From Candidatus Hermodarchaeota archaeon (GTDB taxonomy: Archaea > Asgardarchaeota > Hermodarchaeia > Hermodarchaeales > Hermodarchaeaceae): DNA of 7,674 nucleotides. The DNA lies in NCBI GenBank assembly GCA_016840185.1, contig JAEOSV010000110.1, positions 1-7,674 of the forward strand, in the 5' to 3' direction. The position numbers were made by a program, and so were the translations under genes. The notes below the pieces were generated by a model. That model was not told where the DNA came from. It ran no database searches and saw only the letters and a list, made by a program, of their open reading frames with translations. Shown one piece after another: positions 1 to 5,605 of this stretch; position 1 is the stretch's first letter; the number at the start of each line of letters is the position of its first letter.

Positions 1-2
1 AA

Positions 3-149
3 GTCACGAGTAAAATTGAAGAAATTGTGATTGGGAAAGGCGCCCAATATATAGTCGGTAAAATCTCTTGGCTTCGTATACTCGATCCACAGCTTATCCA
101 TGAGATTATGGAGGAGAATCGACTTCCAACTTCATCACAAAAAGCATAA
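3..149 (+). CDS. C-terminal end of an unidentified protein (5' truncated)
   Basis: Frame 3 is the only + strand frame open from the left edge; it runs 48 codons to a TAA at 147-149, while the other two frames meet stops within about 30 bases. The tail is mixed hydrophobic and charged, with a segment ISWLRILDPQLIHEIMEEN that looks like a short strand followed by an amphipathic helix, and it ends in a polar SSQKA. No family motif is recognisable and no function is proposed. The next gene, gltX, starts 49 bases downstream on the same strand, so read-through co-transcription is possible. It could be a chance open frame, but its position directly before a real gene and its protein-like composition favour a genuine coding end. 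Confidence 0.72.
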   Translation, partial: VTSKIEEIVIGKGAQYIVGKISWLRILDPQLIHEIMEENRLPTSSQKA

Positions 150-198
150 GTGCCTTCCGATTATTTGAACACAATAGACAGATGCAGGTCGTCGTCCC

Positions 199-1929
199 GT
201 GAAGAATGAAATTGATTCAACCGTGCCGGAATTAATTCAAAAGTACAGTCTAGCCAATGCTATCAAATTTAATGGAAAGGCTGACGCAAAAGCAGTCATT
301 GGGAAATTATTAGCAGAGCGACCTGAGTTACGCCCACAGGCTCGAGAAATCATCGAACAAGTAAACCAAACGGTTGACAAAATCAACCATATGTCGTTAT
401 CCGACCAAATTTCAGAACTTGAGCAATGTGCACCCGAATTACTTGAAACAGGAAAAGAACGACGTATCAAGGAACTACCACCCCTCAAAGACGCAAAAAA
501 AGGACAAGTTGTCACGCGATTACCCCCTGAACCTAGTGGGTACCCACATATCGGACATGCATATGCCGGATACATAAACTGGTTTTATGCACGAAAATAT
601 GAAGGAAAATTGATTCTCCGATTTGAGGACACCAATCCCCGTAATGTCCACAAAGAATACTATGAAGCCTTCAAAGCAGGGTATCGTTGGATGGACATTA
701 ACTGGGATGACGAACTCAACGTTTCGGATGATATTCCATATTTTTACGAACATGCTGAAAAACTGCTTAACCGCGGTGAAGTCTATTTTTGCAGTTGTTC
801 ATCCGATGTCATCAGTGAAAATCGACGAAATGGAGTCACCTGCCCACATCGTCAGTCAAGCAGCGAGGACAACCTGCAAATATGGAAAGAAATTCTTGAA
901 GGCAAATATTCAGAAGGCAAGATAGTGTGCCGTCTTCGAATCGATATGACTCACCTCAATGCGGTAATGCGAGACCCGAATATTTTCCGAATTATTGATT
1001 ATCCTCATCCACTTCAAGGTGACCAATATCGACTTTGGCCCACCTATGATTTCGCTAATGCATTAGAAGACCACCGAAATGGCATTAGCCATGTACTGCG
1101 GAGCAATGAATTCGCGAGCCGGGGAGAACTGCAAGCATATATCCGAGACCTCTTTGAGTACCCCCAACCGATCATTCAAGAATGGTCACGATTTGCCATC
1201 GTAGGAAGTCCAGTAAGTAAACGTAAAATTCGACCACTCCTTGAATCGAAGATCATTAGTGGATGGGATGATATTCGCCTTACAACTTTATCTGGGCTTT
1301 GTCGACGAGGTATTCTTCCCGAGGCAATTCGCGAAATGACACGCGAAGTGGGATTGAGTGTGGCTCAACCAATATTGGATTGGTCCGTTCTACTAGGAAT
1401 CAATCGCAGAATCGTTGATCCCCTCGCAAATCGATATTACAGTGTCACTCAGCCAACTCAAGTCGATATCACCGATGCAGACCCAATCACGGCGAAAATC
1501 CCATTTCATCCTGATTTCAAAGACCGTGGGGCACGAAAAATTACAATTAATGGCCGTGTGTTTATCGATGGTGTAGATGCTGCACAACTTCAGAAGGGAG
1601 CAGTGTTTCGTCTAAAGCATGCCTATAATCTTAGAGTTGAAAAGAAAACAAAAAAGACTCTGAAATGCGCATTTGCTGGAGATGCATTAGACCAAGCGCA
1701 GTTGAAAATCCAGTGGGTCACACCTGATTCAATTCCTGTACAATTATTCAGTCCAGACGTTTTATTCCTAAAAGGCGAATATAATCCAAAGAGCCTTACA
1801 ACCCATGAAGGTCTTGGTGAACAAGCACTCAAGGGAGTAAAATCAGGCACAATTATCCAATTAGAGCGCAAAGGTTTCGGTTATGTGGAACAAAATGGGG
1901 AGAAAGTCAACATCAACATGACTGAATGA
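199..1929 (+). CDS. gltX: Glutamyl-tRNA synthetase, archaeal type
   Basis: Class I aminoacyl-tRNA synthetase that charges tRNA with glutamate in the cytoplasm using ATP. At 576 residues it has the archaeal/eukaryotic layout. Residues 1-100 are the N-terminal extension. The catalytic Rossmann core follows, with the HIGH motif at H117-I-G-H120 inside PPEPSGYPHIGH, then the LRFEDTNP segment (140-147). A metal-site-like cluster has C198, C200, C215 and H217. The KMSKS-equivalent loop is VSKRK (339-343). A beta-rich anticodon-binding region fills the C-terminal 200 residues. The start is GTG: it is the first start after in-frame stops upstream, and the nearby ATG at 206 is out of frame. Only a weak AGGT (186-189) precedes it. 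In the usual WDDPRLPTL segment both prolines are replaced (WDDIRLTTL, 356-364). Many archaeal enzymes of this type also charge tRNA-Gln for later transamidation; that is inferred here, not seen. Confidence 0.97.
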   Translation: MKNEIDSTVPELIQKYSLANAIKFNGKADAKAVIGKLLAERPELRPQAREIIEQVNQTVDKINHMSLSDQISELEQCAPELLETGKERRIKELPPLKDAKKGQVVTRLPPEPSGYPHIGHAYAGYINWFYARKYEGKLILRFEDTNPRNVHKEYYEAFKAGYRWMDINWDDELNVSDDIPYFYEHAEKLLNRGEVYFCSCSSDVISENRRNGVTCPHRQSSSEDNLQIWKEILEGKYSEGKIVCRLRIDMTHLNAVMRDPNIFRIIDYPHPLQGDQYRLWPTYDFANALEDHRNGISHVLRSNEFASRGELQAYIRDLFEYPQPIIQEWSRFAIVGSPVSKRKIRPLLESKIISGWDDIRLTTLSGLCRRGILPEAIREMTREVGLSVAQPILDWSVLLGINRRIVDPLANRYYSVTQPTQVDITDADPITAKIPFHPDFKDRGARKITINGRVFIDGVDAAQLQKGAVFRLKHAYNLRVEKKTKKTLKCAFAGDALDQAQLKIQWVTPDSIPVQLFSPDVLFLKGEYNPKSLTTHEGLGEQALKGVKSGTIIQLERKGFGYVEQNGEKVNINMTE

Positions 1930-1935
1930 CGTAGG

Positions 1936-1987
1936 GCGCAAAGATTTTAGAGAGCTAATTCCCAGTACCGTATAGCTAGTATTGCGC
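1936..1987 (+). repeat. Nested inverted repeats upstream of the Roadblock gene
   Basis: Two perfect inverted repeats are nested in the 80-base gap between gltX and the Roadblock gene: GCGCAA (1936-1941) with TTGCGC (1982-1987), and AGCTA (1953-1957) with TAGCT (1973-1977). They could form a long imperfect stem in a gltX 3' end or in a leader, or be chance. A TATA-like TATAGCTA (1971-1978) lies about 35 bases before the ATG at 2010, which would place a transcription start near 2000. Confidence 0.25.
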
Positions 1988-1999
1988 ATTCGGGGGTAC

Positions 2000-2003
2000 A
2001 GGT
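2000..2003 (+). promoter_or_regulatory. Weak ribosome binding site of the Roadblock gene
   Basis: AGGT ends six bases before the ATG at 2010, a usual Shine-Dalgarno distance. A G-run at 1992-1996 lies further upstream. The match is short, so support for the start comes mainly from the ATG and from the Roadblock-like fold beginning soon after it. Confidence 0.35.
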
Positions 2004-2009
2004 TTAGCA

Positions 2010-2876
2010 ATGGCCGAAGAAGTACAGCGGGCACTGGATAACCTTCGTTTCGACCGTATGGTCAAAGCATTCTGCACCATATCTCCTGATAATAAGGTCT
2101 ATCAGAGCACTCTCGATGCTGAGACAGAGGCAATGGTCAAGCAGACGGTAAGCCTTTACAAGGGACAAATCAGCCAACTCACTGTGAACACTGAAGCCGG
2201 GCTCGTGGTCATTTCAAAAATTGCTGATAATTGGCTTCTTGCCGTACTTTTTCCACCCAACCTTTCACTTGGTATTGCAGTAGTGAAAACTAAGGCTACT
2301 CTTCTTGCACTTCGTGAACTGGATCTGAAGATTATAGAAACAATGCCTGAAGCACCTGCTGAAGTAAAGCCAGCTCCTGCCACGAAACCTTCAACTCCAC
2401 CTCCGGTTCCTCCACCACAACCAACTTCCGTGCCGGAAACAGAAGCACCAACAACGGAACCAACTCCCACTGCGCCACCACCATCTCCAGAACTTATTCC
2501 ACCTCCTGAACCACAACCTGTGGAGCCCAAAGCAGATGTAATGCCTCCTCCAATAGAGCCTCCACCCCCTGAACCCACTGAAGCCGCAGTACCTCCCCCA
2601 CCGCCACCACCCGCACCGGATGAGGGACGTATCAATCTTGCCTTCATCCCCCAAGGGGGTGAAGATCTTCTTGCAGCTCTGGATACAGGCTCAACTGTCG
2701 GCAGTGCATTGTATGACAAATTTGGTCCTTATGCACGGGATGTGCTCTTTCTGGTAGACGGGAAACGTGATGTAAAGACAATTGCTTTCCTTTTAGGACT
2801 TCCCGAATATGCCATCGTCGAGGTCCTAGAATTTGCAATCACAAATCGGATTTTAACTAGCCCAGTAGCAGCTTAG
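2010..2876 (+). CDS. Roadblock/LC7-domain protein with proline-rich linker and C-terminal helical domain
   Basis: A 288-residue protein in three parts. Residues about 10-110 resemble a Roadblock/LC7 (MglB-like) domain: an N-terminal helix, then strand-rich stretches GLVVISKIADNWLLAVL and NLSLGIAVVKTKATLLAL, which match the family's final strands and helix. Residues about 113-203 are a low-complexity proline/acidic linker ending in a run of seven prolines (195-201). Residues about 207-288 form a compact segment with FLVDGKRDVKTIAFLLGLP followed by two predicted helices, reminiscent of a small winged-helix or PqqD-like fold. Roadblock proteins usually dimerise and act as regulators or scaffolds for small Ras-like GTPases. 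No GTPase is visible nearby, so the partner is unknown. No signal peptide or membrane segment is seen, so it is probably cytoplasmic. The Roadblock call is by motif resemblance; the C-terminal fold is tentative. Confidence 0.9.
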   Translation: MAEEVQRALDNLRFDRMVKAFCTISPDNKVYQSTLDAETEAMVKQTVSLYKGQISQLTVNTEAGLVVISKIADNWLLAVLFPPNLSLGIAVVKTKATLLALRELDLKIIETMPEAPAEVKPAPATKPSTPPPVPPPQPTSVPETEAPTTEPTPTAPPPSPELIPPPEPQPVEPKADVMPPPIEPPPPEPTEAAVPPPPPPPAPDEGRINLAFIPQGGEDLLAALDTGSTVGSALYDKFGPYARDVLFLVDGKRDVKTIAFLLGLPEYAIVEVLEFAITNRILTSPVAA

Positions 2877-2880
2877 AAGG

Positions 2881-2895
2881 TTGGAGTTCCTCCAA
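2881..2895 (+). terminator. Short hairpin just after the Roadblock stop codon
   Basis: TTGGAG (2881-2886) and CTCCAA (2890-2895) form a perfect six-base stem with a three-base loop, four bases after the TAG. No good T-run follows, so it may protect the 3' end or be incidental rather than act as a true terminator. Confidence 0.3.
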
Positions 2896-2917
2896 TTCTT
2901 GGTCACCATTTGATCAC

Positions 2918-2926
2918 AAAAATAAT
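2918..2926 (-). terminator. T-tract at the end of the candidate minus-strand RNA
   Basis: On the minus strand the sequence reads ATTATTTTT directly after the terminal helix of the GC-rich element. Archaeal termination relies mostly on such T-runs, so this suits a minus-strand transcript ending here. Confidence 0.35.
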
Positions 2927-3066
2927 GATGCCGGAAGGGCAGTCGAGGGAGGAGGGCTATTATTAGAGGGCGAGGACGACTCGGGCTTGAGGCCTCCTTG
3001 GGAGGATTCTGCCTATGAGGAGTTTTGGGTAGTTTTAAAATTGCGTCGCTGCCCCAACCGGCTCAT
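2925..3066. ncRNA. Candidate structured RNA (or small inverted-repeat element), about 140 nt
   Basis: This block is clearly richer in G+C than the AT-rich DNA around it, and its ends are complementary: ATGA (2925-2928) with TCAT (3063-3066), GCCGG (2930-2934) with CCGGC (3058-3062), GGGCAG (2937-2942) with CTGCCC (3049-3054), and CGA (2944-2946) with TCG (3046-3048). That gives 18 pairs interrupted by two single-base bulges and one AA/CAA internal loop. Inside are further hairpins, CCTCC-TTG-GGAGG (2993-3005) and CGAG-N5-CTCG (2971-2983). No reading frame of useful length crosses it. The minus strand has a TATA-like box and a T-tract at suitable places; the plus strand is purine-rich, as folded RNAs often are, so the strand is unsettled. 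It shows no tRNA, 5S, RNase P or SRP signature. A MITE-like element is the main alternative. Confidence 0.45.
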
Positions 3067-3073
3067 GAATTAA

Positions 3074-3085
3074 GGTTATCATAAA
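3074..3085. repeat. 12-bp direct repeat, copy 1
   Basis: GGTTATCATAAA occurs here and again, identically, at 3131-3142. This copy partly overlaps the TATA-like element of the candidate small RNA. Confidence 0.6.
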
Positions 3086-3092
3086 TTATAAG
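3081..3092 (-). promoter_or_regulatory. TATA-like promoter for the candidate minus-strand RNA
   Basis: The minus strand reads CTTATAATTTAT, with a purine-rich AAAGA just upstream like a BRE. Its centre lies about 26 bases before position 3062, where the minus strand would begin with G at the base of the GCCGG/CCGGC helix. The spacing matches the usual archaeal TATA-to-start distance. Confidence 0.35.
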
Positions 3093-3119
3093 TCTTTATT
3101 ATTTTCTCAATAAAGAGAC
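3092..3119. terminator. Hairpin with T-rich arm between converging genes
   Basis: CTTTATT (3094-3100) pairs with AATAAAG (3109-3115) around an eight-base loop, and the outer GT (3092-3093) can pair with AC (3118-3119) across a two-base bulge. The + strand is T-rich through 3093-3108. It lies between the + strand Roadblock unit and the end of the - strand membrane-protein unit, where a terminator would be expected. Confidence 0.35.
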
Positions 3120-3130
3120 GTATTTATTGC

Positions 3131-3142
3131 GGTTATCATAAA
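3131..3142. repeat. 12-bp direct repeat, copy 2
   Basis: Identical to the copy at 3074-3085, with a 57-base offset. It adjoins a perfect palindrome ACAAATTTGT (3142-3151) just past the stop of the - strand membrane-protein gene. Confidence 0.6.
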
Positions 3143-3152
3143 CAAATTTGTA

Positions 3153-3167
3153 GAATCCTTAAGATTC
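3153..3167 (-). terminator. Small hairpin across the stop codon of the zinc-ribbon membrane protein
   Basis: GAATC (3153-3157) and GATTC (3163-3167) are complementary around a five-base loop that contains part of the TAA stop. It is short and lacks a strong T-run after it on the minus strand, so a termination role is weakly supported. Confidence 0.22.
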
Positions 3168-3767
3168 GTTCTCTAATTTTGTAGTAATTGTACCTTCTTT
3201 GCCGCATTGAACACAAATAAGTGGTTGAGATTGGTAAACGGTCCCACAATTGGTACAGGTTGATTGTACTGTGGTCGGGGCTTCTGAAGGAGGTGGTTTT
3301 TGGCGTCGGTAAACTATGAAGGGAAGAGTGACCAGGGTGGCAAGACCTAACGTTATGCCAAGGGGAAAAAGGGTTTGCCAGATAAGAAAAGATAGAAGGA
3401 AACTGATTGAGAATCCTGACAAATAGAGGTATTTGAATGCGAAAAGTAGCCAGGTTCCTGCAGGGAGTAAGATTGCGGCGGATAGAGTTGAAAGGGTGAT
3501 GTTGAGGTTCCGAAGAGTAAGCGCAATAATGATAGCTATACCTAACCAAAGAAATAGTGAGAGTTGGAATGACATGTTCAGAAGAAGGTCTATGGTTGCC
3601 ATGATCCAGGCGAGTTCATATAGTTGAAGCGAATCGATGAGAGGAAGGTATGTTGTGTAGACTAGCGGGAAGAGCATAAGTTGTTGAGAGAAGTAGATTA
3701 GGACTGCGAAGCCAACCCCTATGAGGAGTCCAAGGGGAACGATTTTGGAGCTCCTAAGGTTAGGCAT
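3159..3767 (-). CDS. Multi-pass membrane protein with C-terminal zinc ribbon
   Basis: A 202-residue protein not assigned to a family. Hydrophobic stretches suggest four to five membrane helices, at about 9-28, 64-85, 92-112 and 118-152 (the last long enough for two), with a weaker one near 35-58. The positively charged YRRQK (153-157) after the last helix suggests that the tail faces the cytoplasm. The tail carries CTNC (171-174) and CVQC (185-188), a four-cysteine zinc-ribbon pattern typical of small archaeal proteins. No Shine-Dalgarno sequence is seen before the ATG, but ATTAATAA lies about 28 bases upstream, so translation from a leaderless transcript is plausible. It is the last gene of the - strand series, 38 bases after the 160-residue membrane protein. 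The function is unknown; the ribbon could bind a protein or nucleic acid at the membrane. Confidence 0.9.
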   Translation of the reverse strand: MPNLRSSKIVPLGLLIGVGFAVLIYFSQQLMLFPLVYTTYLPLIDSLQLYELAWIMATIDLLLNMSFQLSLFLWLGIAIIIALTLRNLNITLSTLSAAILLPAGTWLLFAFKYLYLSGFSISFLLSFLIWQTLFPLGITLGLATLVTLPFIVYRRQKPPPSEAPTTVQSTCTNCGTVYQSQPLICVQCGKEGTITTKLENES

Positions 3768-3791
3768 GGTAGGGAGCCTTTGAGTGATAAC

Positions 3792-3799
3792 TTATTAAT
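3792..3799 (-). promoter_or_regulatory. TATA-like element for the zinc-ribbon membrane protein
   Basis: On the minus strand ATTAATAA is centred about 28 bases before the ATG at 3767. This would start transcription within a couple of bases of the start codon, as for a leaderless mRNA, and fits the absence of a ribosome binding site. Confidence 0.35.
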
Positions 3800-3805
3800 G
3801 TGGTT

Positions 3806-4288
3806 CTAATGCGCTTCAAATTGTGAAGTAAGAGTTCCGCCGATTACGCCTCCAACGGCGGCGATGAAGCCAGCTAGTAAACCATTGAGGACCCAGACGA
3901 GAAGGAGTTCCATGTAGGGCGCAAGTATAAGAACACCGAGTCCAGCACAAAGGAATGGGCCAATCATAGCCATGATTAATCCTGCTGCGGCACCTTTCAT
4001 CATATCTCGGACGAGTAATCCAGCGATTAGACCACCAATCAGCCAGATAACCGGTGCCAAAATATACACAACAAGAATGTTGAGAAGTACATCATTGTAA
4101 ATCATGTAAAGTTGATTGGGGATTGGTTCTGCTAGGATGGTTGCAGAAGTCGAGCCTGGAACCAAGCCAGGTCCGACTAGTGGTAAAATTCCTATTGCAG
4201 TGGCATAGATAATTCCATAGGCAATACCTAAGGTGGCGATGAAGCCAACAACTATTCCGATGAATAAGCTAGTGTTTGAGGATGCCAT
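3806..4288 (-). CDS. Small four-helix membrane protein, glycine-rich, unknown function
   Basis: A 160-residue, very hydrophobic protein. Predicted membrane helices lie at about 8-38 (one or two passes), 68-93, 98-122 and 127-152. The second to fourth helices are rich in small residues (GGLIAGLL, GAAAGLIMAMIG, GGVIGG), a pattern that supports tight helix packing. A polar loop at about 40-66 contains several prolines. Charges are few; VRDMMKG (93-99) joins the second and third helices. No catalytic or transport signature is recognised. The start is well supported: a GAGGT Shine-Dalgarno (4296-4300) lies seven bases upstream. It follows geranylgeranyl reductase by 74 bases and precedes the zinc-ribbon membrane protein by 38, so the two membrane proteins may work together. 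That is inference from position only. Confidence 0.9.
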   Translation of the reverse strand: MASSNTSLFIGIVVGFIATLGIAYGIIYATAIGILPLVGPGLVPGSTSATILAEPIPNQLYMIYNDVLLNILVVYILAPVIWLIGGLIAGLLVRDMMKGAAAGLIMAMIGPFLCAGLGVLILAPYMELLLVWVLNGLLAGFIAAVGGVIGGTLTSQFEAH

Positions 4289-4295
4289 AGAGCTT

Positions 4296-4300
4296 ACCTC
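4296..4300 (-). promoter_or_regulatory. Ribosome binding site of the 160-residue membrane protein
   Basis: GAGGT on the minus strand, seven bases before the ATG. It fixes the start and contrasts with the following gene, which has no such site. Confidence 0.6.
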
Positions 4301-4326
4301 GAATTCCTTGATTATGAGAGGAGAAT

Positions 4327-4340
4327 GATAATTTAAAGTT
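4327..4340 (-). promoter_or_regulatory. TATA-like element upstream of the 160-residue membrane protein
   Basis: The minus strand reads AACTTTAAATTATC, close to the archaeal TTTAWATA box. Its centre near 4334 would place the start near 4308, giving a leader of about 20 bases that includes the GAGGT site. The two membrane-protein genes could therefore be transcribed separately from geranylgeranyl reductase. Confidence 0.42.
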
Positions 4341-4362
4341 GTTTACAGTAATTGGTTCGAGG

Positions 4363-5580
4363 TTAGACCATACGAAGTTTTCGTAATTCTTGCATCAGAG
4401 CAATGAGTTTGCGATCTTTGGTTGCCATAGCTTTCATGAAGATTTTGACTTTCTTCCCTGCGGTCATTTGAACGATTGATTCGCCTGTAACGATGTTTGC
4501 GAGTTTATCGAGAGTTTTATCTTCGGTTTGTAAAATGAGGTCTCGTAGCCTGAGTGATTGGTCGAATTCGTCACCGTACATTTTGCGCCATTCTTTTTCG
4601 TACTTTTGGAGGTGTTTGGCACTTACGGTTTCTTTTTCTGCGCATTGGGCCGCGACCCGACCTGCGATGCTTCCACATACCATGGCATACCCCATTCCAC
4701 CCCCAGTGATTGGATGGATTTGGCCCGCGGCGTCGCCAACTAGTAGCGCGCCATCAACCACATTGGTTTTATTGGGTCCACAAACTGGTAACGCACCTAC
4801 TCGGGTTTCAATGACTTTGGCATTGCTTAGTTGCCTTGTTGCTACATCATGATGCTTAAGGAAATAATCAAGATACTCTTTCGCCGTCTTTGTCTCAACG
4901 CCTCCACCGATTCCGATGCCCACATTTGCGCGTCCTTCACCCTTGGGAAAAATCCAGATATATCCACGTGGTGAGACTTCGCTGCCGAGTAGAAATTCCA
5001 TAAGATCCGTTACTTCTAAGTCACAGTTAGCCATTTCATAACCGAAACAGGAGTCGATGTCATCAGGTTTGTAGGATTTCCTCAGTTTTGTTAATCGAGC
5101 AACCTGACTGTTGACTCCATCGGCACCGATTACGACACTTGCCTTCAGGGTTTTTCGTTGTCCATCATGTCGCACTACGACGCCGTTAACTGTTCCATCA
5201 GAGCGGGTTAGTTCGAGTACTCGTGCACCAAGGAGACTATCTGCTCCCGCCTCTGTAGCACGTGCAAAGAGTTCTTTATCGAATATTCGTCGATCAATTG
5301 TAAAACCACTGGGTTCCTCTGTTGCGTAATCGACGGATATCTGCCCTGGGCTATATAGTCGAAAACCACGAAGTGGTGCTCGGATGGATTCTTCTGGGAT
5401 GTCGATTTCAGCAACTCCGGGTCCTGTTTTTCCAATTGCTTCTCCACATTGTACAGGGATTCCTACGTTGGTTTTCCTGTCAACAATGATGACCTTTGCC
5501 CCTTCGCGAAGGGCACCCATTGCGGTGGATGAGCCTGCTGGTCCAGCGCCAACTATAATCACATGATTCTTCAATTTCAT
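4363..5580 (-). CDS. Geranylgeranyl reductase family flavoprotein (archaeal lipid saturation)
   Basis: A 405-residue FAD enzyme, the usual family length, expected to reduce the double bonds of geranylgeranyl chains in archaeal ether lipids such as digeranylgeranylglycerophospholipid. Motifs seen: N-terminal dinucleotide-binding GAGPAG (11-16) with the acidic D34 ending the second strand; PVQCGE (42-47), the conserved cysteine segment of the family; IGADGVNS (151-158); the YIWIFPKGEGRANVG signature (207-221); and the second FAD motif VGDAAGQIHPITGGG (281-295). The C-terminal 80 residues are charged and helical. No membrane helix is visible, so membrane association would be peripheral. The ATG is preceded by AAGGAG (5584-5589), rather close at three bases after the GGAG. 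The ferredoxin gene ends 25 bases upstream and is the likely electron donor. A lipid-linked isoprenoid other than the core lipid is a possible alternative substrate. Confidence 0.95.
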   Translation of the reverse strand: MKLKNHVIIVGAGPAGSSTAMGALREGAKVIIVDRKTNVGIPVQCGEAIGKTGPGVAEIDIPEESIRAPLRGFRLYSPGQISVDYATEEPSGFTIDRRIFDKELFARATEAGADSLLGARVLELTRSDGTVNGVVVRHDGQRKTLKASVVIGADGVNSQVARLTKLRKSYKPDDIDSCFGYEMANCDLEVTDLMEFLLGSEVSPRGYIWIFPKGEGRANVGIGIGGGVETKTAKEYLDYFLKHHDVATRQLSNAKVIETRVGALPVCGPNKTNVVDGALLVGDAAGQIHPITGGGMGYAMVCGSIAGRVAAQCAEKETVSAKHLQKYEKEWRKMYGDEFDQSLRLRDLILQTEDKTLDKLANIVTGESIVQMTAGKKVKIFMKAMATKDRKLIALMQELRKLRMV

Positions 5581-5605
5581 TATCTCCTTGTTTGGGTAAT
5601 CATCA

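Noticed and set aside
2156..2719. A 187-codon minus-strand frame rich in glycine, opposite the Roadblock gene
   Set aside because: Its Gly/Ser runs are the antisense of the proline codons (CCN read as NGG); no start signal and no protein-like domain.
2926..2967. A 13-codon frame ATGATGCCG... at the left end of the element
   Set aside because: Too short, no ribosome site, and it falls inside the paired arm.
2966..2987. RNase P RNA-like stretch (GAGGA...CTCGGGCT) inside the GC-rich element
   Set aside because: It resembles the GAGGAAAGTCC core only at its ends; the invariant AAAGTC part is missing, no ACAGAA partner is found in the right place, and the element is too short.
2930..3062. 5S rRNA or tRNA reading of the terminal helix
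   Set aside because: No conserved 5S loop sequence (CCGAAC type) and no T-loop or D-loop consensus on either strand.
2921..3070. C/D box guide RNA, because TGATG occurs at the left end
   Set aside because: There is no CTGA D box near the right end, the length is well over the usual size, and an 18-bp terminal helix is not a C/D RNA feature.
3136..3549. A 137-codon minus-strand frame overlapping the zinc-ribbon membrane protein
   Set aside because: It is a different frame of the same strand with low-complexity His/Ser/Pro content; the overlapping frame has clear membrane helices and a zinc ribbon.
4493..4852. A 119-codon + strand frame opposite geranylgeranyl reductase
   Set aside because: Antisense shadow; the opposite strand carries the conserved FAD and family motifs throughout.
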